A DNA stretch of 64,000 nt from Ashinkailepas kermadecensis (lineage: Eukaryota > Arthropoda > Thecostraca > Neolepadidae): NCBI GenBank assembly GCA_034440615.1, contig JAOTOM010004288.1, positions 124,001 to 188,000 of the forward strand, read 5' to 3'. The notes under the pieces were generated by a model. It was not told where the DNA came from and searched no databases. It saw only the letters and a list, made by a program, of their open reading frames with translations. Positions 36,401-45,087 of the stretch are shown here, one piece after another (position 1 is the stretch's first letter; every line of letters begins with the position of its first letter). Position numbers and translations under genes: made by a program.

Positions 36401-37086
36401 AAAAGTAATTGAAAGAATTCAAAAATTATCTGAAACTGCAAATTTACCCCTTCATCCAAGTCACCTTTTAACCCCCCACATTTCAGCACCACCACCCAGA
36501 CTTCAAAGCAACATACCTACAATGGCAGAAGCATCCTGTGAGGATATAAAATATACAGAAATTCGCCCCCCCCCCCAAAAAAAAAATACTGCGCATGTTT
36601 TATATTATTGTCTTTATAAAACATGCGCAGACTTCAAAGCAACTTCAAGTGCACAGACTTCAAGCAAGAAATAAGTGGTTGCATCATGTTAACCACATTC
36701 GTATACATTTCATACAAAAAGTAATTGAAAGAATTCAAAAATTATCTGAAACTGCAAATTTACCACTTCATCCAAGTCACCTTTTAACCCCCCACATTTC
36801 AGCACCACCACCCAGACTTCAAAGCAACATACCTACAATGGCAGAAGCATCCTGTGAGGATATAAAATATACAGAAATTCGCCCCCCCCAAAAAAAAATA
36901 CTGCGCATGCTTTATATTATTGTCTTTAGCATATTATTCACTTCCCCATTCATCTTCACATGGCTCCCAATATCAATATAGGCATACTAGGTACCCACCT
37001 CGGAAAAATGTAACGGGCTTATCAATCACAACGAAGACAGCGTTACAAAATTTCATGAAAAGGTTGTCATCGTGAGGATTTGCCAT
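18335..37086 (-). CDS. NDUFB10: NDUFB10, complex I accessory subunit (complete, 4 coding exons)
   Basis: Accessory subunit of the membrane arm of mitochondrial NADH:ubiquinone oxidoreductase, on the intermembrane-space side. Four minus-strand exons join in frame (88+136+140+113 nt) to 158 residues plus stop, close to the insect length and slightly shorter than vertebrate NDUFB10. Seen: KPVTFF near residues 23-28, the block YPWYQRNYNRVPTIDECYTD, VDREIVNILRQR, and the basic tail YMKQKHRMLWERRHGPVG. Cysteines form a CX6C pair (56, 63) and a CX11C pair (92, 104), as in the family, where they are oxidised during intermembrane-space import. No cleavable presequence is seen, as usual for this subunit. 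Introns are about 4.1, 2.3 and 11.9 kb, all GT-AG. The start ATG has a good context (A at -3, G at +4). No frame damage was found, so I infer a functional gene. Confidence 0.93.
18448..18600. repeat. 27-bp array of acceptor-like units beside NDUFB10 exon 4
   Basis: On the minus strand each unit includes a CCTCAG acceptor-like core. Acceptor-equivalent positions fall at 18447 (the real exon start), 18475, 18502, 18529 and 18556, spaced 28, 27, 27 and 27 bp. Outer units are more diverged. Confidence 0.8.
18601..19248. other. Intron 3 of NDUFB10: small AT-rich repeats
   Basis: Holds two loose copies of a block with GCCAAAATATGG (about 18780-18870) and one copy (about 18948-19105) of the dispersed repeat described at 25318. 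Confidence 0.5.
20930..22700. repeat. Decayed minisatellite, roughly 24-30-bp spacing
   Basis: Irregular repetition of motifs such as GACGCGATTTTTG and GGGGCC, with too many differences for a fixed period. Probably an older or separately evolved part of the array inside the hAT-like element. Confidence 0.6.
23590..24785. repeat. 21-bp minisatellite, about 57 units
   Basis: The unit contains CCTTTGCAATCCTGGGGG; the period is mostly 21 bp with occasional 1-2-bp losses. Because 21 is a multiple of three, all frames stay open for long stretches: ASFAILG-like heptads on the plus strand and IAKEAPR-like heptads on the minus strand. These are by-products of the repeat, not proteins I would annotate. 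Confidence 0.93.
25029..25317. other. AT-rich with interspersed TTAGGTTAGG
   Basis: Several short runs of GTTAGGTTAGG and variants, with no gene. Part of NDUFB10 intron 3. Confidence 0.5.
25318..25560 (+). repeat. TTAGG-associated dispersed repeat
   Basis: A recurring block of roughly 200-250 bp: a C(A/C)ACT/CTGAAAAGNAAGCATTTGCA segment, a TCACATCATNTTAANCAC-like segment, a CATTNATAAACATT segment, then TTAGGTTAGG. Further copies lie near 18948, 25775, 33650, 34130 (inverted), 35725, 36008, 36280 and 36676. The family is not identified. Confidence 0.65.
25775..25960 (+). repeat. TTAGG-associated dispersed repeat, second copy
   Basis: Shares AAAAGCATGCATTTGCAGAG and ATTCATAAACATTACATT with the other copies. 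Confidence 0.6.
25961..27100. other. NDUFB10 intron, no gene seen
   Basis: Unassigned sequence; no domain-bearing frame. Confidence 0.45.
27105..27240. repeat. TAGG/CCTA-rich palindromic tract
   Basis: Mixed-orientation TAGGTAGG and CCTACCTA motifs produce several small inverted repeats, for instance ACCTACCTACTAGGTAGGT. Confidence 0.65.
27241..28360. other. NDUFB10 intron, no supported gene
   Basis: The longest frame (27309-27743, 144 codons) is hydrophobic but matches no family I recognise and starts inside repeated AT-rich sequence. Confidence 0.4.
28480..30310. other. NDUFB10 intron 3, no supported gene
   Basis: Contains a partial hairpin-retroposon remnant near 28697-28733. A degenerate tRNA-like stretch lies near 29545-29610, with a good B-box-like GTTCGAATCC but a poor A box. 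Confidence 0.4.
29796..29850 (+). mobile_element. 54-bp hairpin retroposon, older copy
   Basis: Starts TGGGCGC, is closed by GGGCGC/GCGCCC and ends AACTAACT. The sequence between the stems differs strongly from other copies while the closing stem is kept. No clear target-site duplication remains. Confidence 0.7.
30311..30450 (-). CDS. NDUFB10: NDUFB10 coding exon 3
   Basis: Acceptor GTTACAG|GCAG (phase 2) and donor AAAT|GTGAGT (phase 1). It encodes QVDREIVNILRQRWRDC to ETNFFIK, 46 whole codons, including the CX11C pair. An alternative acceptor four bases downstream (GCAG|GTGG) would break the phase. Confidence 0.92.
30451..32782. other. NDUFB10 intron 2: minor repeats only
   Basis: A degenerate ~30-bp tandem (CAGCYGAGG-type units) lies at about 30965-31090. 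A G-run/C-run hairpin lies near 31545-31590. A solitary hAT-type right end (CTGGATCCGCCCCTG) lies near 32680-32694 with no left partner found. Confidence 0.45.
32783..32918 (-). CDS. NDUFB10: NDUFB10 coding exon 2
   Basis: Acceptor CCTCCAG|AA (phase 1) and donor GACAG|GTGTGT (phase 2). Its 44 whole codons carry the family's most conserved stretch, NRVPTIDECYTDDLVC, including the CX6C pair. The split first codon completes to Glu with exon 1. A 15-16-bp tandem array starts about 47 bp upstream of the acceptor. Confidence 0.93.
32965..33200. repeat. 15-16-bp tandem array near NDUFB10 exon 2
   Basis: About 14 units around CCACACATCATATAT, period 15-16 bp, on the intron 1 side of the exon 2 acceptor. 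Non-coding. Confidence 0.88.
33640..33905 (+). repeat. TTAGG-associated dispersed repeat, copy
   Basis: Contains CAACTGAAAAGAATGCACTTGCAGAG and ends near GGGTTAGGCTAGG. Together with 34130-34380 (inverted) it forms an inverted pair about 230 bp apart. Confidence 0.6.
34130..34380 (-). repeat. TTAGG-associated dispersed repeat, inverted copy
   Basis: Reads CCTAACCTAGCCTAAC at its right side; internal blocks match the plus-oriented copies when reversed. Confidence 0.6.
34850..35260 (+). repeat. Two tandem ~235-bp units, each with a TTAGG run
   Basis: Both units contain GTCACGATAAA-ATTACGCTTG, TTAGATAAGAGTAGATTGTA, a TTAGG run and ATTATCATACT. Runs: (TTAGG)5 at 34956-34980 and (TTAGG)4 at 35165-35184. 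The second unit ends about 30 bp before the transposase-like exon at 35290. Confidence 0.82.
35290..35630 (+). CDS. Merlin/ISXO2-like transposase-related first exon
   Basis: 113 codons ending at a good donor, ATTAAG|GTAAGTG. Seen: FLRRHGVLP, then a zinc-ribbon-like CSKC...WEC region, then KGTFLDGTRLEPWQVVCFINLWL. This order (helical start, zinc ribbon, G-T-F-then-W linker before a DDE core) is that of proteins with an ISXO2-like/Merlin transposase domain. The DDE part should follow after the intron, but no exon for it was found downstream in the window. It may be a domesticated-gene fragment or a dead element. It lies antisense inside NDUFB10 intron 1. Confidence 0.5.
35725..36240 (+). repeat. 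Two TTAGG-associated dispersed repeat copies
   Basis: Copies at about 35725-35880 (ending CCCAACCTAACCTAACC) and 36008-36240, same orientation. Confidence 0.55.
36280..36930 (+). repeat. Dispersed repeat with a 317-bp-offset tandem duplication
   Basis: GTTGCATCATGTTAACCAC begins at 36361 and again at 36678. About 245 bp is nearly identical in both. A perfect 16-bp inverted repeat (36589-36604 and 36615-36630) lies at the join. Confidence 0.88.
36999..37086 (-). CDS. NDUFB10: NDUFB10 coding exon 1
   Basis: Encodes the first 29 residues, starting MANPHDDNLFMKF and ending DKPVTFFR, plus one base of the next codon. The donor is CGAG|GTGGGT (phase 1). The frame stays open upstream of this ATG, but the ATG sits at the family's expected start and has a good initiation context. 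Confidence 0.88.
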
Positions 37087-37563
37087 TTCTCCACCCTCAA
37101 TGAAGGCCCCCAGTGAAAGGTAACCTGGTAACCTAAAGAATCTTCCCAACCACGGTTGGTATGTTTTCCTCTTATGCAAAGGATCCTCTCGGGCCCCCAC
37201 GAAGTGGGTTTGGTAGCGGGCTTGAAGGTTTCCCTTCACCATTGGTTTACATGCAATTTTACCGTTTTTCTCTACGCTCTCTTGCATGTTTTATGGTCAT
37301 ATATATCACTTTGACATACACCAATTGAAAGAACTATTCTTCAGCTTCAGCAAAATGTATCCGAAATGACCCAATAACAATTTTCCTGCCTAACAATGTG
37401 CCGTTTCCGGCAGGCTGACCATCAAGTTCCTCCAAAATAAAGGGATTTTTCCAGATATTGGTAGGCTCCCTCTCCGTCCGTTTTGGCTGGTGTTGTCACC
37501 CCGTTCGAGAGCGGAAGAAAGGACAGACGAGGGGGGGAGCTAAGTGCGCCGTAGTTCTTCTTC
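37087..37563 (-). promoter_or_regulatory. 5' flank of NDUFB10 (putative)
   Basis: By position this holds the NDUFB10 5' UTR and promoter. A CCAAT-type motif (AACCAATGG on the minus strand) lies near 37238-37247, about 155 bp upstream of the ATG. No clear TATA box or initiator was identified. The frame continuing upstream of the ATG has no recognisable coding content. Confidence 0.3.
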
Positions 37564-37571
37564 TCCTCAGT

Positions 37572-37978
37572 CAGTGGCCCAACCAGGATTTCAGTTCGGG
37601 GGGGCAGGGTTGGAGAGCGGCCCCCTCGCAAGCGGCCCCCCCCCTCATGTTTTTAAAAAGTCTGCGGAAAACATGCACTTACTTTTGAGCGGGCCCCTAT
37701 GTTTGTAAAACTTCGCAGAAATAAAAGCACTTTTCCTTTATCAGGGGCCCCGGTTCGAGGCGGACCCTGGTTAAAACGGGCCCCCAGATTTTCAGTTGGT
37801 TCAAAGGGTCCCTGATTCGAGCCACAGATCCGCTTCGCGGGCCCCTAGCCAGGGCTCTGAGTAGGGTGGCCCACTCCGAGCCAGGGATCCGCTTCGCGGG
37901 CCCCTGGGTCGGAGCGGGCCCACAAAAAAAATTGGGGGGGGGACCATGGCCCCTTGGCCACCCCTGGTTGCGCTACTG
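37572..37978. mobile_element. hAT-like MITE (407 bp)
   Basis: Flanks TCCTCAGT and CCCTCAGT (7/8). Ends CAGTGGCCCAACCAGG and, reversed, CAGTAGCGCAACCAGG (14/16). GC-rich interior with a short internal duplication around GATCCGCTTCGCGGGCCCC. Confidence 0.8.
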
Positions 37979-38123
37979 CCCTCAGTGGCAGGATAATTTC
38001 CGAAAAGTAACCACAGAAGACCGCCTGAAATGATCTGACCGCCCCTAGACCGCAATAGGAGGCCCTTTGTCGTCATAAGAGGTCCAATAGCCGCCACAGG
38101 AAGCCAATAGCTGCCACAAGAGG

Positions 38124-38359
38124 CAGGGACGGATCCAGGAATTGTCATCTGGGGGAGGGGACACGTGCTTGGAGTGGCGCCACCGCGAAAGCAGCTTGAG
38201 GGGTGTCTTTCCTGCCAAGAGGCGCCTGTGGCTGAAAAATTCGAGGGTGTTGGGGTGCACTCGAGCCTTCGCGGAGGGACGCGTTTTCCTGGTCGAAGGG
38301 ACGCCACCTTTCATGGGGGTGGGCATGTGCCCCGACTTCCCTCCCTGGATCCGCCACCG
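38124..38359. mobile_element. hAT-like MITE (236 bp), CGGATCCAGG family
   Basis: Flanks ACAAGAGG and ACAGGAGG (7/8). Ends share GGATCCAGG (CAGGGACGGATCCAGG and, reversed, CGGTGGCGGATCCAGG). The interior resembles 44259-44508, including GCTGAAAAATTCGA-like and CTTTCATGGGGG-like blocks. Confidence 0.82.
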
Positions 38360-38379
38360 ACAGGAGGCCCCATATATCC

Positions 38380-39916
38380 CACGTAAGATATATTTGTGCA
38401 TTTGTGTATATATATATATGTGTGTGTGTGTCTGGTGCATGAATGGTTCAAAAGCAATCTGCACCAATGAGCCGCAAGACATTATTGCAAATGATTATGC
38501 CCTTTATTTGCATGCTTACGGTTAAGCCTACACATGAATGGATGCACGCGTTTGGTTCGTGGGTACATATGCAGTCTGTATATATTGGTAGCAAATAGTG
38601 AAAATAATTGGTGTGGCAGGGGGTGTTTGTTGATACCCGCTGATGATATCTGTTCGCTATGTCTATGTGTAGGAAGCTGGCTGCATCTGTCATTGAGGAT
38701 GCAAGTCACAAATTGGAAAATTGCATACAAATGGTTACCTTCGACCCAACTGCAGATGTAGCGTCCTGCTTGCGTGGTTCATAAAACTCCCCGAATACGA
38801 ATATATCGAGTGCGAATATGTTCTTAGTACGATTTTCACGTGTATTTGCGCATACGTATTTCAAGTACGAATGTATCGCGAATTTATAACGTAACCAAGT
38901 AACAACGGCAGCAGAACGACTACCTGCGTGGATCGCCAACTGTGGTTGGTGAAAAAAAATGCAGACATGAACTCACAATATAAGAATCTTTCACCTGTAA
39001 CTTCGCCACTTTCATTCATCACTCGCATCGCAGCCGTAATGTACGAGTGGTCTGCGCACTCGTGGTGACCGTCTGTCACAGCGCGGCTTGAACTTGATCT
39101 GACTATGTACTGAACTGGGGCGGCAAGGGAACACACACCAGCGGGTAAGGCTACCACTGATGGTGGCCTCAGCTGAGATACCCCTCGCGCAAATGACGTC
39201 GCAGGAGCAGGCTTCGGGAACGGACATAACAACGGCACCATTCGCGACCTGATCTGGCCATAATATGAATGACCTATCAGCGGTCCGCGACCTGGACCGT
39301 GCACGCCTGACCCGCTGTCTGCACGATGGTCGCTGGCAGTTGGCGGCTGTGGGAAGCTGACGTCTTCCTATGTATATATGTATTTATGTATGTCACAATA
39401 CATGCCCTCCACGTGCAGTGGTTATTATGGACAGTCCTCTGCAATTTGTTTTGAAAAGCACATTTTAAAGTCATATTTAGGCAATCCAACATCCGTAGGT
39501 TTTAAGTAATACAATATTAGTGCGCTTAAGTGATTCAACATCGGTAGGTTTTAGGCCGTCCAACATCAGTAGGCTAGGTTAGGTTGTATTAATTTGTATT
39601 GATAATTGTATGTTATTTTTCATTATATACCACCAGACCCAAAATCTTTTCCCCACACTTCCCATATGTTGTTGAGGTGGGATAGCAGGTACATGTAGTC
39701 AATCTTTTTCTTGCTTAAAAAGTTATTTCAATGTTTTTAATATTCTTTTCTTGGACTGATTTCTTAGACAGAGGAACTTGAACTTAAAGTACTTATATCT
39801 TTGGAAGTTTTAATTTTCCAAAGGAATGAGTGTCAAATCAGAAAACACCAGAAAAACAACATGGTGATCAGAAATGGCCCAGGGACTTCTTATGCATGTT
39901 TGCCATTTTAATGATG
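38380..39916. other. Intergenic, no supported gene
   Basis: A TA/TG dinucleotide tract at about 38408-38432. Three loose repeats of CAACATC-GTAGG at about 39488-39577. A 147-codon minus-strand frame (38861-39304) has no recognisable domain. Confidence 0.45.
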
Positions 39917-39919
39917 ACT

Positions 39920-39970
39920 ATTGGGGTTTTAGGGTGCGTAAACCTCATTGGGTTATATTGCACCCATAAC
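39920..39970 (-). mobile_element. Hairpin retroposon, diverged copy
   Basis: Minus strand starts TGGGTGC and is closed by GGGTGC/GCACCC. Both arms changed together relative to GGGCGC/GCGCCC, keeping the pairing. Confidence 0.65.
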
Positions 39971-40040
39971 AAGGTTGCCTAAGCACGCGTCAGACTGTCA
40001 CAAACGAATATAAAACATCGGTAGCTATTAAGGCGCTTGA

Positions 40041-40830
40041 TCTGAAATCTGTGGAAACAAGTAATCAGTTAGGCAGGTGCATATATTACGTCAAATCCCA
40101 TCTCCGCAAGGAAGCATAAAACTGCTCCATTGTGTATAAATCGGTAACAATCTCCCAATAAGTTCTTCAACCTCAGAGCATTCGCATCTTATCCGAAGTG
40201 GCGCTTACGTTCTTCTGTGTATGCTTGGCACGTGACCAGCACATGGTGCAGTCAGCGCGGCATTACACCTAACACATTTCGGCCTGTCGTCCCCGCACAA
40301 TAAATACCTATGTGTTGCTAGAGTGTGACCAATTCTGAGACGACAGATGGCTACCTCGTCCCTTCTAGTTTGGCTGAAGGACGAGGGCCAGGAGCTAAGG
40401 TTTGATTTCCTTTAATTTGTTGAACTCCACTTGGTCCCATTTGCCCTGCCACTGTCTGAGAATAAATGATGAGATAATTGGGTAGTAGTCACTGGCAGGG
40501 AGTAGGAGAACGCGACTCCAAGGCGCTTGTGCTGCACGCCTTGCAGCCCTGTCGGCCAGCTCGTTACCACGGATTCCGACATGTGCTGGAATCCAGCAAA
40601 GTATGACCTGTTTTCCCATGCGATGCAGCGAAGTAAGGTGCGATAAAATGTCTCATACGATGACATGTTGCTGGTTAAAACTGTGCAGCGCCACAAGACT
40701 GCTCAGAGAATCAGTCAAAATAACATGCAAAATATCGTCGTCAACCTCGATGTATGCAAGAGTTTTGCTGATGGCCATCAACTCCGCAGTGAAGACCGTG
40801 CCGTGTGGCGGCATTTTACACAAATCCTAT
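40041..40830 (-). pseudogene. I/Jockey-type LINE fragment: RNase H and tail
   Basis: Minus-strand pieces in shifting frames: an upstream FTAELMAISKTLAYIE block, VILCWIPAHVGIRGNELADR (RNase H C-terminal signature), then RRDEVAICRLRIGHTLATHR and a cysteine-containing CGDDRPKC tail. An RNase H followed by this tail marks non-LTR elements of the I/Jockey groups, distinct from the CR1-like copies. Stops and frameshifts make it inactive; upstream RT was not found. Confidence 0.82.
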
Positions 40831-43670
40831 AATTGTTGATGGAAAGAATCAACCTAAATATAGGCATCACTGACTTGTTATCTCATGATAACCTCATTCT
40901 TTGTCCATTCTGTACAAAAATATAGCCCATAAATGCACCATTTCAGTCAGCAGATCTGACCCAAATCATATATTTATCATACCTTTGACCCTAACTTAGT
41001 GTAGCTATAACTTAGTGGTAAATAGGGTCTTATTGTGATTGTTATTTTGGTGCACAAAGAACATATTTTTTTACCAGCAAGCACAAACATTGGTTGAAAA
41101 GCAAAATAATACCAAAAATGAGGGCTTTCAATTGGTTCATATACAATAACTAATTATTGAAAGCTTTATAAATTTGCAAGGTAACCTAGCATAAAATTAG
41201 CCAGCCTAATCTATGTTCTCAGAGAAAAGTATCAAAATATTGAAATAAAAGGACATAACCTAACCAGGCCTATCCTCTTTTTTTTGTGGAGGAAAAACAT
41301 TGTCAACATGCAAGCAAAGCAAGAAAAACACAACAACACAATGTTACAAATGATGTAAACATCACTAATACAAAAAGTTTTGGGATTACCCAGGATATTG
41401 GCTGGTGGGAATATTATGGTGGGAATAGCTGATGATAGGAGACATTTGATTATCTGCAAAGAGACAGGGTTGAGCAGCTCTTTCTTTAGGTTTCTTCTCT
41501 GATCAATTTATTTGAAATGTTTGGAGCATGCTCTTGGTTCCCAACATTTGAGAACTTAGACATGTTTTATTGTATGCTAAGAGATTTTGCTAAGGCAGAA
41601 TCCTGATAAAATGGTGTAACCAGATTTCTTCTTTATTAAAGTTGCCTGCCCAGTGCCACCTCTGGTACTGCACAGTAAGGCATGACACCTGAAACAGAGA
41701 TGTGTTACATCCAAACATTCTATCTAGATGCTGAATTCATACTACAGGAAATCAGACTGCAACTCATGGAAAGTTTCAGGGCATTCATAGCATGACGATT
41801 GTATTGTACATAAATGTTCAATTATGCATGTATCGTCAATAATCAATGCAAAATTAATAAAGGAATAATGCACCATGTCCTGGGTCTAGCTGGCCTAGAA
41901 AGAGCTATTTGCAATGACTGTTGTATGTCAATGTAGGTAGGTAGGTACATGTTTGGAAAAATAGGCTGCCCCGGGATTTTTGGAATTCAGAACACTATCC
42001 TCTCCAGAAAATTGTTTCTTGTTTTCTCATCTGGAGGTTGGATCTCCTAAGTCACCTCCTATGTTTGACAATGAGCTGCTGTGATCAAGTAAAAGTGCTC
42101 AAAATTCACCGAAAGTGGGTGCAAATTGAGTGGATGCATAAATAAGGTTTGAACAAAAATATTCTCCATACTGGATGACTACAAAATATTCCTCTCAACA
42201 TGCAATATTACAATGCACAAATCCAACCTTGCCTATGCATGATAAAAATATGTGTCGGAACAAATGTTCACTGGAAAGAACAGGACAAGATTAATAACTC
42301 AGTCAGCGGAGCATAAATATATTTGCTTGTAGAGGAGGAAAAATAAAAGTAACCATTGCGTATGATTTGAGGAAAGTCGTCTGCAACCATATTGATACCA
42401 TATTAAAAAACCTTCGGATGACGTCATGGGGGCTTGAAGGAAAACTTCGATCTACCTTCTAGTAAAGGTATCTTGGGATCCTCCCCCGGATCCTCCCCAC
42501 TCTTCTCCAGGGTTCTTCAGAACATCCAATGCCGTAACATCAAAAGAGAAAATGTTCAATTAAAATATCCAAGAACCATAAAGCCCAAGAACCATGACAG
42601 CCCAGAGTCAAAAGGCCCAAAGCTAATAAAGTCGAAAAACGTAACATTGAACGATTTTAAAAGTCCAAAATAAAAAATCCGAGACCGTGACATCCAAGAG
42701 CCGAAAATCAAAAAGTTCAAACAATAGCTCATACATACGCACCCAATGCAGATTCATCCACCAGATTTTGGGCACATGATCTTGTGCCAAAAATTTATGT
42801 CTAAATATCGATGCGCATTAGGATCTGGCCACAGGTCCAGGTTTTCAGCGTGAAAAATGTACAAGTTGAAAATACCCTCAACGTGAAAATAAAATGCCGA
42901 AATCCGACGAACTGTTCGATTTTGAGGAGTGCTGGATATATTCAGATCCTTTTATTAATGCAATTTTTGTCTCCTCAGTCATGGCAGGAGATCCCTGATT
43001 GGTTGGTGGTCTCAACCCCCTGGTTGGTACCCTGCGAATGTTAATTTTCATTTCCATATTCGATATGAAAATGTTTGTTTAAAATACGGACTTTGACCCC
43101 CTGTCGTGAGATACTTCCAGCCCTAGCCCTACTCGAGTGGGCCCGGTGATCACCAGTGCTCTGCCAGTGGTCACCGGTAGATCTAGGAGTGGGAGCACGG
43201 GGCTGCGGCCCCTCCCAAGTGGCCTATTTTTTTCCGAACGATTGCACTAAAATGAGTTTCTTGAGCTCGAAAAACATCTGACTTGGAAATATTGTCGTAA
43301 GCGGACCCACTGAATGTTCGCTGTTGAAATCCGAAGAGTATTTGAATTCAAAGATAAAATGTTAAATTGTCCCTCCCGAAAAAAGCAATCTTCGGGATCC
43401 GCCCACTGCATTGACCGGGCTCCATTACTAGGAAAATCTTGGATTCGCATCTGGCTACCATGAATGTGATAACTTCTAATTCTTTGGTTAGAGATGCGCT
43501 TATGGTTTCGCATTTAATGCTTCATTTCCAACACGATTTGGCACGATACTTTTTGCGGCCGTTTCGGAGACACCGATTTCGTTTTGTGCCGTGCGGTTAG
43601 CATGCATCCAAGTATGTATGAAAATGCCACGCTAGGTACCCTCCCATACTCACCGCATCAATATTCACAG
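40831..43670. other. Intergenic, no supported gene
   Basis: A poor, inverted match to the TTAGG-associated repeat lies near 41080-41260. A degenerate AAGCCCAAGAACCATGACA-like repeat of about 22-25 bp spacing lies at 42530-42720. Confidence 0.45.
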
Positions 43671-43672
43671 GA

Positions 43673-44134
43673 TTAAGCACGCTAAGGGGGGGGGGCGGAG
43701 TGATTTTTCTTGGCGTGCCGGACCATAAAGGTCATTTGCGTCGCTTTTAAAGCGAGTACGTTACATGTCTGTCCATAAAGCGAGCGTTTGCGATCAAAGT
43801 GGAGGCAAGTAGACATTTACGTTAAGGGAGTTTTACGATATAGTTTGTGTGATATTTTAGGTGCTGAAGGCGGGGATCTAGGTTAGGGACATCTCCCTGA
43901 TGTCTAATGGTTTTAATTTTACTTTACTCCTCCACAAAATAATTTGTAGTTTGGGTGGGGGTGGGAGTGTCTTGAGTGGCGAGAAGTTGATTTTGCCAGG
44001 GTGCCGGCTTTAGCCTACTCTTATCGAAGAGCACCGAGGGATCTTTACCGTGCGAATAAGGAGGTAACTGTTCACACCGCCTATCACACCGGCCGCCGCG
44101 TGTTAGTTGTTACTAGCGGGTTAAGCACGCTAAG
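43673..44134. repeat. Segment bounded by 14-bp direct repeats
   Basis: TTAAGCACGCTAAG occurs at 43673-43686 and 44121-44134 and encloses 434 bp that begin with a long G run. Consistent with a target-site duplication, but no tail or promoter was recognised. Confidence 0.45.
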
Positions 44135-44258
44135 TGCAAGGCAGATACAAAAATGGCTCGCATACAAAATATTAATTTTCGCCGTGCTTAACGCGGTGCT
44201 TAATTATGCACAAACGCTCATGTAGTGGCGAAAGCATGCTTTATGCTCATATCTCGGT

Positions 44259-44508
44259 CAGGGCGGATCCAGGGATTGTTATGGAGGACAGGCGCGTCGG
44301 AAGTACGTGTGGGGAGCCGGGCGACTTTGCCTTTCCAGGGGCACCTCCGGTCGAAATATTCCAGGGGGAGCGGCGCCTTTTCATCCCAGAGGGTACCTCT
44401 GCCTGAAAAATTCGATGGAGGGAGATGTCTTGAGCCTTCCCAGAGGGGCGTCACCTTCCCATGGGGGAGGGGCACATATCCCACAGCGTCCCCTTGTATC
44501 CGCCCTTG
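44259..44508. mobile_element. hAT-like MITE (250 bp), CGGATCCAGG family
   Basis: Flanks ATCTCGGT and TTCTCGGT (7/8). Ends CAGGGCGGATCCAGG and, reversed, CAAGGGCGGATACAAGG. Internal blocks match 38124-38359. Confidence 0.82.
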
Positions 44509-44774
44509 TTCTCGGTGCAAACTACGCGCAGTCGAACTGCGCGTTTGGACTGCACTACTGAGCCGCGCGATTGCTCTGCGCTCCCGAGCGAACGGCGCCG
44601 GCACAGCCGTACAGCATACAGTGACCGCTGCTTATCCGTCCGAACCGCACCTCGGGAGAACCACCGCAACGCGTCGCCAATGCTGCAGTCCATTTGGAGT
44701 GGGCTCCCAACGGCAGCGGCCGCCACCTCACTCTTCCTCGGCACTCGACACCAACACGGTCTGCACAGTAACAC

Positions 44775-44780
44775 TTTATT
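44775..44780 (-). terminator. Poly(A) signal of the RBBP6-like gene
   Basis: The minus strand reads GCTAATAAAGTG about 310 nt past the stop codon, followed by a GT-rich stretch (GTGTTGGTGTCG) suited to a downstream element. This is the first canonical AATAAA past the stop that I noticed. Confidence 0.6.
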
Positions 44781-45087
44781 AGCAAACGCGGCCAGTACAC
44801 ACTACACCAATCAATTCGCACATATATGGACACATGACAGCCACATGCCGGCGGGAGCGACTGTACATGCGGCGGCTGTTGCACCGACACACCCACAAGG
44901 GGGGGGGGCACCGGCCCGTTCTGCCATCGTCGGCGACGGATCACCCTACACACAACACAAGCCGACCCATCACGCAGGTCACGCCGCCTCAGCGTAGCGA
45001 CTGAACATACGCCGACGGCGCCGGCCGAGGTCGACTTCCGTCCGACAGCTATCACAGCTAGAGTACACGCGGCGGACAGAACGGAGC

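Noticed and set aside
38861..39304. 147-codon minus-strand frame
   Set aside because: No domain, no neighbour exon in phase and ordinary composition; likely chance.
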